A stretch of 49,472 nucleotides of DNA from Utricularia gibba (taxonomy: Eukaryota; Streptophyta; Magnoliopsida; Lamiales; Lentibulariaceae). Every line of letters starts with the position of its first letter. Position 1 is the stretch's first letter. The stretch is from assembly GCA_002189035.1 (NCBI GenBank), contig NEEC01000294.1, forward strand, positions 1-49,472, in the 5' to 3' direction. A program made the translations under genes and the position numbers. Below, piece by piece: positions 1 to 11,200 of this stretch. The notes beneath the pieces were generated by a model. The model was given only the letters and a program-made list of their open reading frames with translations, was not told the origin of the DNA and did not search any database.

Positions 1-130
1 CAACTAACTTCGGTGCAAGCCAAACATTACCTTTGTCCCGTTCCAGGTGCACCCAAAGACCGCCTGCTCAGTATAAAGTAAGTTGTTGAAAAAATCATGT
101 GGGGTGCACGTGACATCATAATTTAAACAA
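1..130. repeat. Partial type-A unit at the left edge
   Basis: The window opens inside a unit at the CAACTAACT element and runs through TTTGTCCCGTTCCAG, CCGCCTGCTC and the E-box to the next landmark at 131. It carries two small deletions relative to the intact unit: CTCGG reads TTCGG, and CTCAAGTATAAAG reads CTCAGTATAAAG. The array therefore continues beyond the left edge. Confidence 0.95.
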
Positions 131-3100
131 ATGCATCATTTTTTTTAATCGATTTGCATCCAGTTGACCTCATGAGCCATACAGAATCGGGTCAAGGACC
201 AAGTTCCCAGCGAGACTGGCCGCCACAAAACGAGAAGCGGTTCCTTGAAAAACCATGTAGGCAGCCCCCGAAAACCGAACGATAATAAATACATCACTTT
301 ATTTGCCGGACTACAACTAACTCTCGGTGCAAGCCAAACCTTACCTTTGTCCCGTTCCAGGTGCACCCAAAGACCGCCTGCTCAAGTATAAAGTAAGTTG
401 TTGAAAAAATCATGTGGGGTGCACGTGACATCATAATTTAAACAAATGCATCATTTTTTTTAATCGATTTGCATCCAGTTGACCTCATGAGCCATACAGA
501 ATCGGGGTCAAGGACCAAGTTCCAGCGAGACTGGCCGCCACAAAACGAGAAGCGGTTCCTTGAAAAACCATGTAGGCACCCGAAAACCGAACGATAATAA
601 ATACATCACTTTTGCCGGACTACAACTAACTCTCGGTGCAAGCCAAACATTACCTTTGTCCCGTTCCAGGTGCACCCAAAGACCGCCTGCTCAAGTATAA
701 AGTAAGTTTTGAAAAAATCATGTGGGGTGCACGTGACATCATAATTTAAACAAATGCATCATTTTTTTTAATCGATTTGCATCCAGTTGACCTCATGAGC
801 CATACAGAATCGGGTCAAGGACCAAGTTTCCAGCGAGACTGGCCGCCACAAAACGAGAAGCGGTTCCTTGAAAAACCATGTAGGCAGCCCCGAAAACCGA
901 ACGATAATAAATACATCACTTTATTTGCCGGACTACAACTAACTCTCGGTGCAAGCCAAACCTTACCTTTGTCCCGTTCCAGGTGCACCCAAAGACCGCC
1001 TGCTCAAGTATAAAGTAAGTTGTTGAAAAAATCATGTGGGGTGCACGTGACATCATAATTTAAACAAATGCATCATTTTTTTTAATCGATTTGCATCCAG
1101 TTGACCTCATGAGCCATACAGAATCGGGTCAAGGACCAAGTTCCCAGCGAGACTGGCCGCCACAAAACGAGAAGCGGTTCCTTGAAAAACCATGTAGGCA
1201 GCCCCCGAAAACCGAACGATAATAAATACATCACTTTATTTGCCGGACTACAACTAACTCTCGGTGCAAGCCAAAACATTACCTTTGTCCGTTCCAGGTG
1301 CACCCAAAGACCGCCTGCTCAAGTATAAAGTAAGTTGTTGAAAAAATCATGTGGGGTGCACGTGACATCATAATTTAAACAAATGCATCATTTTTTTTTA
1401 ATCGATTTGCATCCAGTTGACCTCATGAGCCATACAGAATGGGTCAAGGACCAAGTTCCCAGCGAGACTGGCCGCCACAAAACGAGAAGCGGTTCCTTGA
1501 AAAACCATGTAGGCAGCCCCGAAAACCGAACGATAATAAATACATCACTTTATTTGCCGGACTACAACTAACTCTCGGTGCAAGCCAAACCTTACCTTTG
1601 TCCCGTTCCAGGTGCACCCAAGACCGCCTGCTCAAGTATAAAGTAAGTTGTTGAAAAAATCATGTGGGGTGCACGTGACATCATAATTTAAACAAATGCA
1701 TCATTTTTTTTAATCGATTTGCATCCAGTTGACCTCATGAGCCATACAGAATCGGGGGACCAAGTTCCCAGCGAGACTGGCCGCCACAAAACGAGAAGCG
1801 GTTCCTTGAAAAACCATGTAGGCACCCCGAAAACCGAACGATAATAAATACATCACTTTATTTGCCGGACTACAACTAACTCTCGGTGCAAGCCAAACAT
1901 TACCTTTGTCCCGTTCCAGGTGCACCCAAAGACCGCCTGCTCAAGTATAAAGTAAGTTGTTGAAAAAATCATGTGGGTGCACGTGACATCATAATTTAAA
2001 CAAATGCATCATTTTTTTTAATCGATTTGCATCCAGTTGACCTCATGAGCCATACAGAATCGGGGTCAAGGACCAAGTTCCCAGCGAGACTGGCCGCCAC
2101 AAAACGAGAAGCGGTTCCTTGAAAAACCATGTAGGCAACCCCCGAAAACCGAACGATAATAAATACATCACTTTATTTGCCGGACTACAACTAACTCTCG
2201 GTGCAAGCCAAACATTACCTTTGTCCCGTTCCAGGTGCACCCAAAGACGCCTGCTCAAGTATAAAGTAAGTTGTTGAAAAAATCATGTGGGTGCACGTGA
2301 CATCATAATTTAAACAAATGCATCATTTTTTTTAATCGATTTGCATCCAGTTGACCTCATGAGCCATACAGAATCGGGTCAAGGACCAAGTTCCCAGCGA
2401 GACTGGCCGCACAAAACGAGAAGCGGTTCCTTGAAAAACCATGTAGGCAGCCCCCGAAAACCGAACGATAATAAATACATCACTTTATTTGCCGGACTAC
2501 AACTAACTCTCGGTGCAAGCCAAACATTACCTTTGTCCCGTTCAGGTGCACCCAAAGACCGCCTGCTCAAGTATAAAGTAAGTTGTTGAAAAAATCATGT
2601 GGGTGCACGTGACATCATAATTTAAACAAATGCATCATTTTTTTTAATCGATTTGCATCCAGTTGACCTCATGAGCCATACAGAATCGGGGTCAAGGACC
2701 AAGTTCCAGCGAGACTGGCCGCCACAAAACGAGAAGCGTTCCTTGAAAAACCATGTAGGCAGCCCCGAAAACCGAACGATAATAAATACATCACTTTTAT
2801 TTGCCGGACTACAACTAACTCTCGGTGCAAGCCAAACTTACCTTTGTCCCGTTCCAGGTGCACCCAAAGACCGCCTGCTCAAGTATAAAGTAAGTTGAAA
2901 AAATCATGTGGGGTGCACGTGACATCATAATTTAAACAAATGCATCATTTTTTTTTAATCGATTTGCATCCAGTTGACCTCATGAGCCATACAGAATCGG
3001 GTCAAGGACCAAGTTCCCAGCGAGACTGGCCGCCACAAAACGAGAAGCGGTTCCTTGAAAAACCATGTAGGCAGCCCCGAAAACCGAACGAATAAATACA

Positions 3101-6100
3101 TCACTTTATTTGCCGGACTACAACTAACTCTCGGTGCAAGCCAAACCTTTGTCCCGTTCCAGGTGCACCCAAAGACCGCCTGCTCAAGTAAAGTAAGTTG
3201 TTGAAAAAATCATGTGGGGTGCACGTGACATCATAATTTAAACAAATGCATCATTTTTTTAATCGATTTGCATCCAGTTGACCTCATGAGCCATACAGAA
3301 TCGGGGTCAAGGACCAAGTTCCCAGCGAGACTGGCCGCCACAAAACGAGAAGCGGTTCCTTGAAAAACCATGTAGGCAGCCCCCGAAAACCGAACGATAA
3401 TAAATACATCACTTTATTTGCCGGACTACAACTAACTCTCGGTGCAAGCCAAACCTTACCTTTGTCCCGTTCCAGGTGCACCCAAAGACCGCCTGCTCAA
3501 GTATAAAGTAAGTTGTTGAAAAATCATGTGGGGTGCACGTGACATCATAATTTAAACAAATGCATCATTTTTTTTAATCGATTTGCATCCAGTTGACCTC
3601 ATGAGCCATACAGAATCGGGTCAAGGACCAAGTTCCCAGCGAGACTGGCCGCCACAAAACGAGAAGCGGTTCCTTGAAAAACCATGTAGGCACCCCGAAA
3701 ACCGAACGATAATAAATACATCACTTTATTTGCCGGACTACAACTAACTCTCGGTGCAAGCCAAACCTTACCTTTGTCCGTTCCAGGTGCACCAAAGACC
3801 GCCTGCTCAAGTATAAAGTAAGTTGTTGAAAAAATCATGTGGGGTGCACGTGACATCATAATTTAAACAAATGCATCATTTTTTTAATCGATTTGCATCC
3901 AGTTGACCTCATGAGCCATACAGAATCGGGGGGACCAAGTTCCCAGCGAGACTGGCCGCCACAAAACGAGAAGCGGTTCCTTGAAAAACCATGTAGGCAG
4001 CCCCGAAAACCGAACGATAATAAATACATCACTTTATTTGCCGGACTACAACTAACTCTCGGTGCAAGCCAAACATTACCTTTGTCCCGTTCCAGGTGCC
4101 CAAAGACCGCCTGCTCAAGTATAAAGTAAGTTGAAAAAATCATGTGGGGTGCACGTGACATCATAATTTAAACAAATGCATCATTTTTTTTAATCGATTT
4201 GCATCCAGTTGACCTCATGAGCCATACAGAATCGGGGTCAAGGACCAAGTTCCCAGCGAGACTGGCCGCCACAAAACGAGAAGCGGTTCCTTGAAAAAAC
4301 CATGTAGGCACCCCCGAAAACCGAACGATAATAAATACATCACTTTATTTGCCGGACTACAACTAACTCTCGGTGCAAGCCAAACCTTACCTTTGTCCCG
4401 TTCCAGGTGCACCCAAAGACCGCCTGCTCAAGTATAAAGTAAGTTGTTGAAAAAATCATGTGGGGTGCACGTGACATCATAATTTAAACAAATGCATCAT
4501 TTTTTTTAATCGATTTGCATCCAGTTGACCTCATGAGCCATACAGAATCGGGTCAAGGACCAAGTTCCCAGCGAGACTGGCCGCCACAAAACGAGAAGCG
4601 GTTCCTTGAAAAACCATGTAGGCAGCCCCCGAAAACCGAACGATAATAAATACATCACTTTATTTGCCGGACTACAACTAACTCTCGGTGCAAGCCAAAC
4701 ATTACCTTTGTCCCGTTCCAGGTGCCCAAAGACCGCCTGCTCAAGTATAAAGTAAGTTGTTGAAAAAATCATGTGGGGTGCACGTGACATCATAATTTAA
4801 ACAAATGCATCATTTTTTTTAATCGATTTGCATCCAGTTGACCTCATGAGCCATACAGAATCGGGGTCAAGGACCAAGTTCCCAGCGAGACTGGCCGCCA
4901 CAAAACGAGAAGCGGTTCCTTGAAAAACCATGTAGGCAGCCCCGAAAACGAACGATAATAAATACATCACTTTATTTGCCGGACTACAACTAACTCTCGG
5001 TGCAAGCCAAACCTTACCTTTGTCCCGTTCCAGGTGCACCCAAAGACCGCCTGCTCAAGTAAAGTAAGTTGTTGAAAAAATCATGTGGGTGCACGTGACA
5101 TCATAATTTAAACAAATGCATCATTTTTTTTAATCGATTTGCATCCAGTTGACCTCATGAGCCATACAGAATCGGGGCAAGGACCAAGTTCCAGCGAGAC
5201 TGGCCGCCACAAAACGAGAAGCGGTTCCTTGAAAAACCATGTAGGCAGCCCCGAAAACCGAACGATAATAAATACATCACTTTTTGCCGGACTACAACTA
5301 ACTCTCGGTGCAAGCCAAACATTACCTTTGTCCCGTTCCAGGTGCCCCAAAGACCGCCTGCTCAAGTATAAAGTAAGTTGAAAAAATCATGTGGGGTGCA
5401 CGTGACATCATAATTTAAACAAAATCATTTTTTTTAATCGATTTGCATCCAGTTGACCTCATGAGCCATACAGAATCGGGTCAAGGACCAAGTTCCCAGC
5501 GAGACTGGCCGCCACAAAACGAGAAGCGGTTCCTTGAAAAACCATGTAGGCAACCCCGAAAACCGAACGATAATAAATACATCACTTTATTTGCCGGACT
5601 ACAACTAACTCTCGGTGCAAGCCAAACATTACCTTTGTCCCGTTCCAGGTGCACCCAAAGACCGCCTGCTCAAGTATAAAGTAAGTTGTTGAAAAAATCA
5701 TGTGGGGTGCACGTGACATCATAATTTAAACAAATGCATCATTTTTTTTAATCGATTTGCATCCAGTTGACCTCATGAGCCATACAGAATCGGGGTCAAG
5801 GACCAAGTTCCCAGCGAGACTGGCCGCCACAAAACGAGAAGCTGTTCCTTGAAAAACCATGTAGGCAGCCCCCGAAAACCGAACGATAATAAATACATCA
5901 CTTTATTTGCCGGACTACAACTAACTCTCGGTGCAAGCCAAACATTACCTTTGTCCCGTTCCAGGTGCACCCAAAGACCGCCTGCTCAAGTATAAAGTAA
6001 GTTGTTGAAAAAATCATGTGGGGTGCACGTGACATCATAATTTAAACAAATGCATCATTTTTTTTAATCGATTTGCATCCAGTTGACCTCATGAGCCATA

Positions 6101-7946
6101 CAGAATCGGGGCAAGGACCAAGTTCCCAGCGAGACTGGCCGCCACAAAACGAGAAGCGGTTCCTTGAAAAACCATGTAGGCAGCCCCGAAAACCGAACGA
6201 TAATAAATACATCACTTTATTTGCCGGACTACAACTAACTCTCGGTGCAAGCCAAACATTACCTTTGTCCCGTTCCAGGTGCACCCAAAGACCGCCTGCT
6301 CAAGTATAAAGTAAGTTGTTGAAAAAATCATGTGGGGTGCACGTGACATCATAATTTAAACAAATGCATCATTTTTTTTAATCGATTTGCATCCAGTTGA
6401 CCTCATGAGCCATACAGAATCGGGTCAAGGACCAAGTTCCCAGCGAGACTGGCCGCCACAAAACGAGAAGCGGTTCCTTGAAAAACCATGTAGGCAGCCC
6501 CCGAAAACCGAACGAAATAAATACATCACTTTATTTGCCGGACTACAACTAACTCTCGGTGCAAGCCAAACATTACCTTTGTCCCGTTCCAGGTGCACCC
6601 AAAGACCGCCTGCTCAAGTATAAAGTAAGTTGTTGAAAAATCATGTGGGGTGCACGTGACATCATAATTTAAACAAATGCATCATTTTTTTTTAATCGAT
6701 TTGCATCCAGTTGACCTCATGAGCCATACAGAATCGGGGGGACCAAGTTCCAGCGAGACTGGCCGCCACAAAACGAGAAGCGGTTCCTTGAAAAACCATG
6801 TAGGCAGCCCCGAAAACCGAACGATAATAAATACATCACTTTATTTGCCGGACTACAACTAACTCTCGGTGCAAGCCAAACATTACCTTTGTCCCGTTCC
6901 AGGTGCACCCAAAGACCGCCTGCTCAAGTATAAAGTTGTTGAAAAAATCATGTGGGGTGCACGTGACATCATAATTTAAACAAATGCATTTTTTTTTTAA
7001 TCGATTTGCATCCAGTTGACCTCATGAGCCATACAGAATCGGGGTCAAGGACCAAGTTCCCAGCGAGACTGGCCGCCACAAAACGAGAAGCGGTTCCTTG
7101 AAAAACCATGTAGGCAGCCCCCGAAAACCGAACGATAATAAATACATCACTTTATTTGCCGGACTACAACTAACTCTCGGTGCAAGCCAAACCCCTTTGT
7201 CCCGTTCCAGGTGCACCCAAAGACCGCCTGCTCAAGTATAAAGTAAGTTGTTGAAAAAATCATGTGGGGTGCACGTGACATCATAATTTAAACAAATGCA
7301 TCATTTTTTTTAATCGATTTGCATCCAGTTGACCTCATGAGCCATACAGAATCGGGGTCAAGGACCAAGTTCCCAGCGAGACTGGCCGCCACAAAACGAG
7401 AAGCGGTTCCTTGAAAAACCATGTAGGCAGCCCCCGAAAACCGAACGATAATAAATACATCACTTTATTTGCCGGACTACAACTAACTCTCGGTGCAAGC
7501 CAAACATTACCTTTGTCCCGTTCCAGGTGCACCCAAAGACCGCCTGCTCAAGTATAAAGTAAGTTGTTGAAAAATCATGTGGGGTGCACGTGACATCATA
7601 ATTTAAAACAAATGCATCATTTTTTTTAATCGATTTGCATCCAGTTGACCTCATGAGCCATACAGAATCGGGGCAAGGACCAAGTTCCCAGCGAGACTGG
7701 CCGCCACAAAACGAGAAGCGGTTCCTTGAAAAACCATGTAGGCAGCCCCGAAAACCGAACGATAATAAATACATCACTTTATTTGCCGGACTACAACTAA
7801 CTCTCGGTGCAAGCCAAACATTACCTTTGTCCCGTTCCAGGTGCACCCAAAGACCGCCTGCTCAAGTATAAAGTAAGTTGTTGAAAAAATCATGTGGGGT
7901 GCACGTGACATCATAATTTAAACAAATGCATCATTTTTTTTAATCG

Positions 7947-7954
7947 ATTTGCAT
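7947..7954 (-). promoter_or_regulatory. Octamer (POU-factor) motif match ATGCAAAT, one per A unit
   Basis: The plus strand reads ATTTGCAT, the exact reverse complement of the classical octamer ATGCAAAT bound by POU-domain (Oct) proteins. It recurs in nearly every A unit right after the T-run and an ATCGAT. Typical B units have ATTTGTAT here, which breaks the match; the B/A hybrids at 38764, 40001 and 46513 keep GCAT. The match is seen directly. Binding is inference, and an 8-bp motif can be fixed by chance in one ancestor and then amplified. Confidence 0.4.
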
Positions 7955-8079
7955 CCAGTTGACCTCATGAGCCATACAGAATCGGGGTCAAGGACCAAGT
8001 TCCCAGCGAGACTGGCCGCCACAAAACGAGAAGCGGTTCCTTGAAAAACCATGTAGGCAGCCCCCGAAAACCGAACGAT

Positions 8080-8085
8080 AATAAA
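8080..8085 (+). promoter_or_regulatory. Polyadenylation-signal-like AATAAA, one per unit
   Basis: AATAAA occurs within the ATAATAAATACATCA element (TTAATAAATACATCA in B). It is present in nearly all units; the B unit at 26014 reads AATAATAC and has lost it, and the A unit at 46816 keeps AATAAAT followed by a short deletion. It is a hexamer match only. Confidence 0.25.
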
Positions 8086-8156
8086 TACATCACTTTATTT
8101 GCCGGACTACAACTAACTCTCGGTGCAAGCCAAACATTACCTTTGTCCCGTTCCAG

Positions 8157-8220
8157 GTGCACCCAAAGACCGCCTGCTCAAGTATAAAGTAAGTTGTTGA
8201 AAAAATCATGTGGGGTGCAC
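8157..8220. repeat. Short inverted repeat GTGCACCC ... GGGTGCAC
   Basis: GTGCACCC at 8157-8164 is the reverse complement of GGGTGCAC at 8213-8220, with 48 bases between that include TATAAAG. GTGCAC is itself palindromic. The arrangement recurs in A units. In B units the left arm reads GTGCCCC(CC), so the pairing is interrupted. The stem is short and any cruciform or hairpin is only possible, not shown. Confidence 0.45.
8183..8189 (+). promoter_or_regulatory. TATA-box-like TATAAAG, one per unit
   Basis: TATAAAG follows the CCGCCTGCTCAAG element and is retained in almost all A and B units (for example in B at 33689-33695). It is a good match to the TATA consensus. If used, it would place a start about 25-30 bp downstream, near the ATCATGTGG stretch. 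The AATAAA of the next unit would lie about 200 bp further on. This is a hypothesis for satellite transcription, not a demonstrated promoter. Confidence 0.25.
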
Positions 8221-8229
8221 GTGACATCA
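8213..8229 (+). promoter_or_regulatory. E-box/G-box CACGTG overlapping CRE-like TGACATCA
   Basis: CACGTG (8218-8223) is a canonical bHLH or G-box palindrome. It overlaps TGACATCA (8222-8229), which is one base away from the CRE TGACGTCA. The pair recurs at the end of nearly all A units. Most B units end with CACTTGACATCG, which destroys the E-box. The motif match is direct; any transcriptional role is unproven. Confidence 0.35.
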
Positions 8230-11200
8230 TAATTTAAACAAATGCATCATTTTTTTTAATCGATTTGCATCCAGTTGACCTCATGAGCCATACAGAATCG
8301 GGGTCAAGGACCAAGTTCCCAGCGAGACTGGCCGCCACAAAACGAGAAGCGGTTCCTTGAAAAACCATGTAGGCAGCCCCCGAAACCGAACGATAATAAA
8401 TACATCACTTTATTTGCCGGACTACAACTAACTCTCGGTGCAAGCCAAACATTACCTTTGTCCCGTTCCAGGTGCACCCAAAGACCGCCTGCTCAAGTAT
8501 AAAGTAAGTTGTTGAAAAAATCATGTGGGTGCACGTGACATCATAATTTAAACAAATGCATCATTTTTTTTAATCGATTTGCATCCAGTTGACCTCATGA
8601 GCCATACAGAATCGGGTCAAGGACCAAGTTCCCAGCGAGACTGGCCGCCACAAAACGAGAAGCGGTTCCTTGAAAAACCATGTAGGCAGCCCCCGAAAAC
8701 CGAACGATAATAAATACATCACTTTATTTGCCGACTACAACTAACTCTCGGTGCAAGCCAAACATTACCTTTGTCCCGTTCCAGGTGCACCCAAAGACCG
8801 CCTGCTCAAGTATAAAGTGTTGAAAAAATCATGTGGGGTGCACGTGACATCATAATTTAAACAAATGCATCATTTTTTTTAATCGATTTGCATCCAGTTG
8901 ACCTCATGAGCCATACAGAATCGGGTCAAGGACCAAGTTCCCAGCGAGACTGGCCGCCAAAAACGAGAAGCGGTTCCTTGAAAAACCATGTAGGCAGCCC
9001 CCGAAAACCGAACGATAATAAATACATCACTTTATTTGCCGGACTACAACTAACTCTCGGTGCAAGCCAAACATTACCTTTGTCCCGTTCCAGGTGCACC
9101 CAAAGACCGCCTGCTCAAGTATAAAGTAAGTTGTTGAAAAAATCATGTGGGGTGCACGTGACATCATAATTTAAACAAATGCATCATTTTTTTAATCGAT
9201 TTGCATCCAGTTGACCTCATGAGCCATACAGAATCGGGGGGACCAAGTTCCAGCGAGACTGGCCGCCACAAAACGAGAAGCGGTTCCTTGAAAAACCATG
9301 TAGGCAGCCCGAAAACCGAACGATAATAAATACATCACTTTATTTGCCGGACTACAACTAACTCTCGGTGCAAGCCAAACATTACCTTTGTCCCGTTCCA
9401 GGTGCACCCAAAGACCGCCTGCTCAAGTATAAAGTAAGTTGAAAAAATCATGTGGGGTGCACGTGACATCATAATTTAAACAAATGCATCATTTTTTTTA
9501 ATCGATTTGCATCCAGTTGACCTCATGAGCCATACAGAATCGGGGTCAAGGACCAAGTTCCCAGCGAGACTGGCCGCCACAAAACGAGAAGCGGTTCCTT
9601 GAAAAACCATGTAGGCAGCCCCGAAAACCGAACGATAATAAATACATCACTTTATTTGCCGGACTACAACTAACTCTCGGTGCAAGCCAAACATTACCTT
9701 TGTCCCGTTCCAGGTGCACCCAAAGACCGCCTGCTCAAGTATAAAGTAAGTTGTTGAAAAAATCATGTGGGGTGCACGTGACATCATAATTTAAACAAAT
9801 GCATCATTTTTTTTAATCGATTTGCATCCAGTTGACCTCATGAGCCATACAGAATCGGGGTCAAGGACCAAGTTCCCAGCGAGACTGGCCGCCACAAAAC
9901 GAGAAGCGGTTCCTTGAAAAACCATGTAGGCAGCCCCGAAAACCGAACGATAATAAATACATCACTTTATTTGCCGGACTACAACTAACTCTCGGTGCAA
10001 GCCAAACATTACCTTTGTCCCGTTCCAGGTGCACCCAAAGACGCCTGCTCAAGTATAAAGTAAGTTGTTGTTGAAAAAATCATGTGGGGTGCACGTGACA
10101 TCATAATTTAAACAAATGCATCATTTTTTTAATCGATTTGCATCCAGTTGACCTCATGAGCCATACAGAATCGGGGAGGACCAAGTTCCAGCGAGACTGG
10201 CCGCCACAAAACGAGAAGCGGTTCCTTGAAAAACCATGTAGGCAGCCCCGAAAACCGAACGATAATAAATACATCACTTTATTTGCCGGACTACAACTAA
10301 CTCTCGGTGCAAGCCAAACATTACCTTTGTCCCGTTCCAGGTGCACCCAAAGACCGCCTGCTCAAGTATAAAGTAAGTTGTTGAAAAAATCATGTGGGGT
10401 GCACGTGACATCATAATTTAAACAAATGCATCATTTTTTTTAATCGATTTGCATCCAGTTGACCTCATGAGCCATACAGAATCGGGTCAAGGACCAAGTT
10501 CCCAGCGAGACTGGCCGCCACAAAACGAGAAGCGGTTCCTTGAAAAACCATGTAGGCAGCCCCCGAAAACCGAACGATAATAAATACATCACTTTATTTG
10601 CCGGACTACAACTAACTCTCGGTGCAAGCCAAACATTACCTTTGTCCCGTTCCAGGTGCACCCAAAGACCGCCTGCTCAAGTATAAAGTAAGTTGTTGAA
10701 AAAATCATGTGGGGTGCACGTGACATCATAATTTAAACAAATGCATCATTTTTTTTAATCGATTTGCATCCAGTTGACCTCATGAGCCATACAGAATCGG
10801 GTCAAGGACCAAGTTCCCAGCGAGACTGGCCGCCACAAAACGAGAAGCTGTTCCTTGAAAAACCATGTAGGCAGCCCCGAAAACCGAACGATAATAAATA
10901 CATCACTTTATTTGCCGGACTACAACTAACTCTCGGTGCAAGCCAAACATTACCTTTGTCCCGTTCCAGGTGCACCCAAAGACCGCCTGCTCAAGTATAA
11001 AGTAAGTTGTTGAAAAAATCATGTGGGTGCACGTGACATCATAATTTAAACAAATGCATCATTTTTTTTAATCGATTTGCATCCAGTTGACCTCATGAGC
11101 CATACAATCGGGGTCAAGGACCAAGTTCCCAGCGAGACTGGCCGCCACAAAACGAGAAGCGGTTCCTTGAAAAACCATGTAGGCAGCCCCGAAAACCGAA

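Larger units (their letters stand above)
7926..8241. repeat. Representative intact type-A unit (316 bp)
   Basis: I use this unit as the reference because it has full homopolymer tracts (T8, GGGG, CCCCC, A6) and none of the common deletions. Layout by position: T-run 7934-7941; ATCGAT 7943-7948; octamer 7947-7954; TTCG/CGGG-type motif on the minus strand near 8062-8076; AATAAA 8080-8085; ACTAAC 8112-8117; pyrimidine tract ending in AG 8141-8156; TATAAAG 8183-8189; GTAAGT 8189-8194; CACGTG 8218-8223; TGACATCA 8222-8229. The last 40 bases plus the first 30 of the next unit form the AT-rich part, and the centre is GC-richer. Because 316 is not a multiple of three, reading frames rotate from unit to unit. 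Confidence 0.93.

Noticed and set aside
145-366. Recurring minus-strand open frame of about 65-73 codons in nearly every A unit
   Set aside because: It recurs only because the monomer does. It breaks with each common indel, has no consistent start context, resembles no family I know, and its length changes with homopolymer length. The unit is 316 bp, so the frame cannot continue into the next unit.
777-1013. Recurring plus-strand open frame of about 78-82 codons
   Set aside because: It overlaps the minus-strand frame of the same unit, shifts frame with GGG/GGGG and CCCC/CCCCC variation and shows no sign of selection to keep the frame.
7460-7846. 128-codon minus-strand frame spanning two units
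   Set aside because: It arises from single-base indels that fuse the two standard shadow frames across a unit junction. Neighbouring units do not preserve it.
7934-7941. T-run after a GC-containing stretch as a rho-independent terminator
   Set aside because: There is no stable hairpin directly before the T-run (the preceding sequence is AT-rich), and the context is eukaryotic-type satellite DNA.
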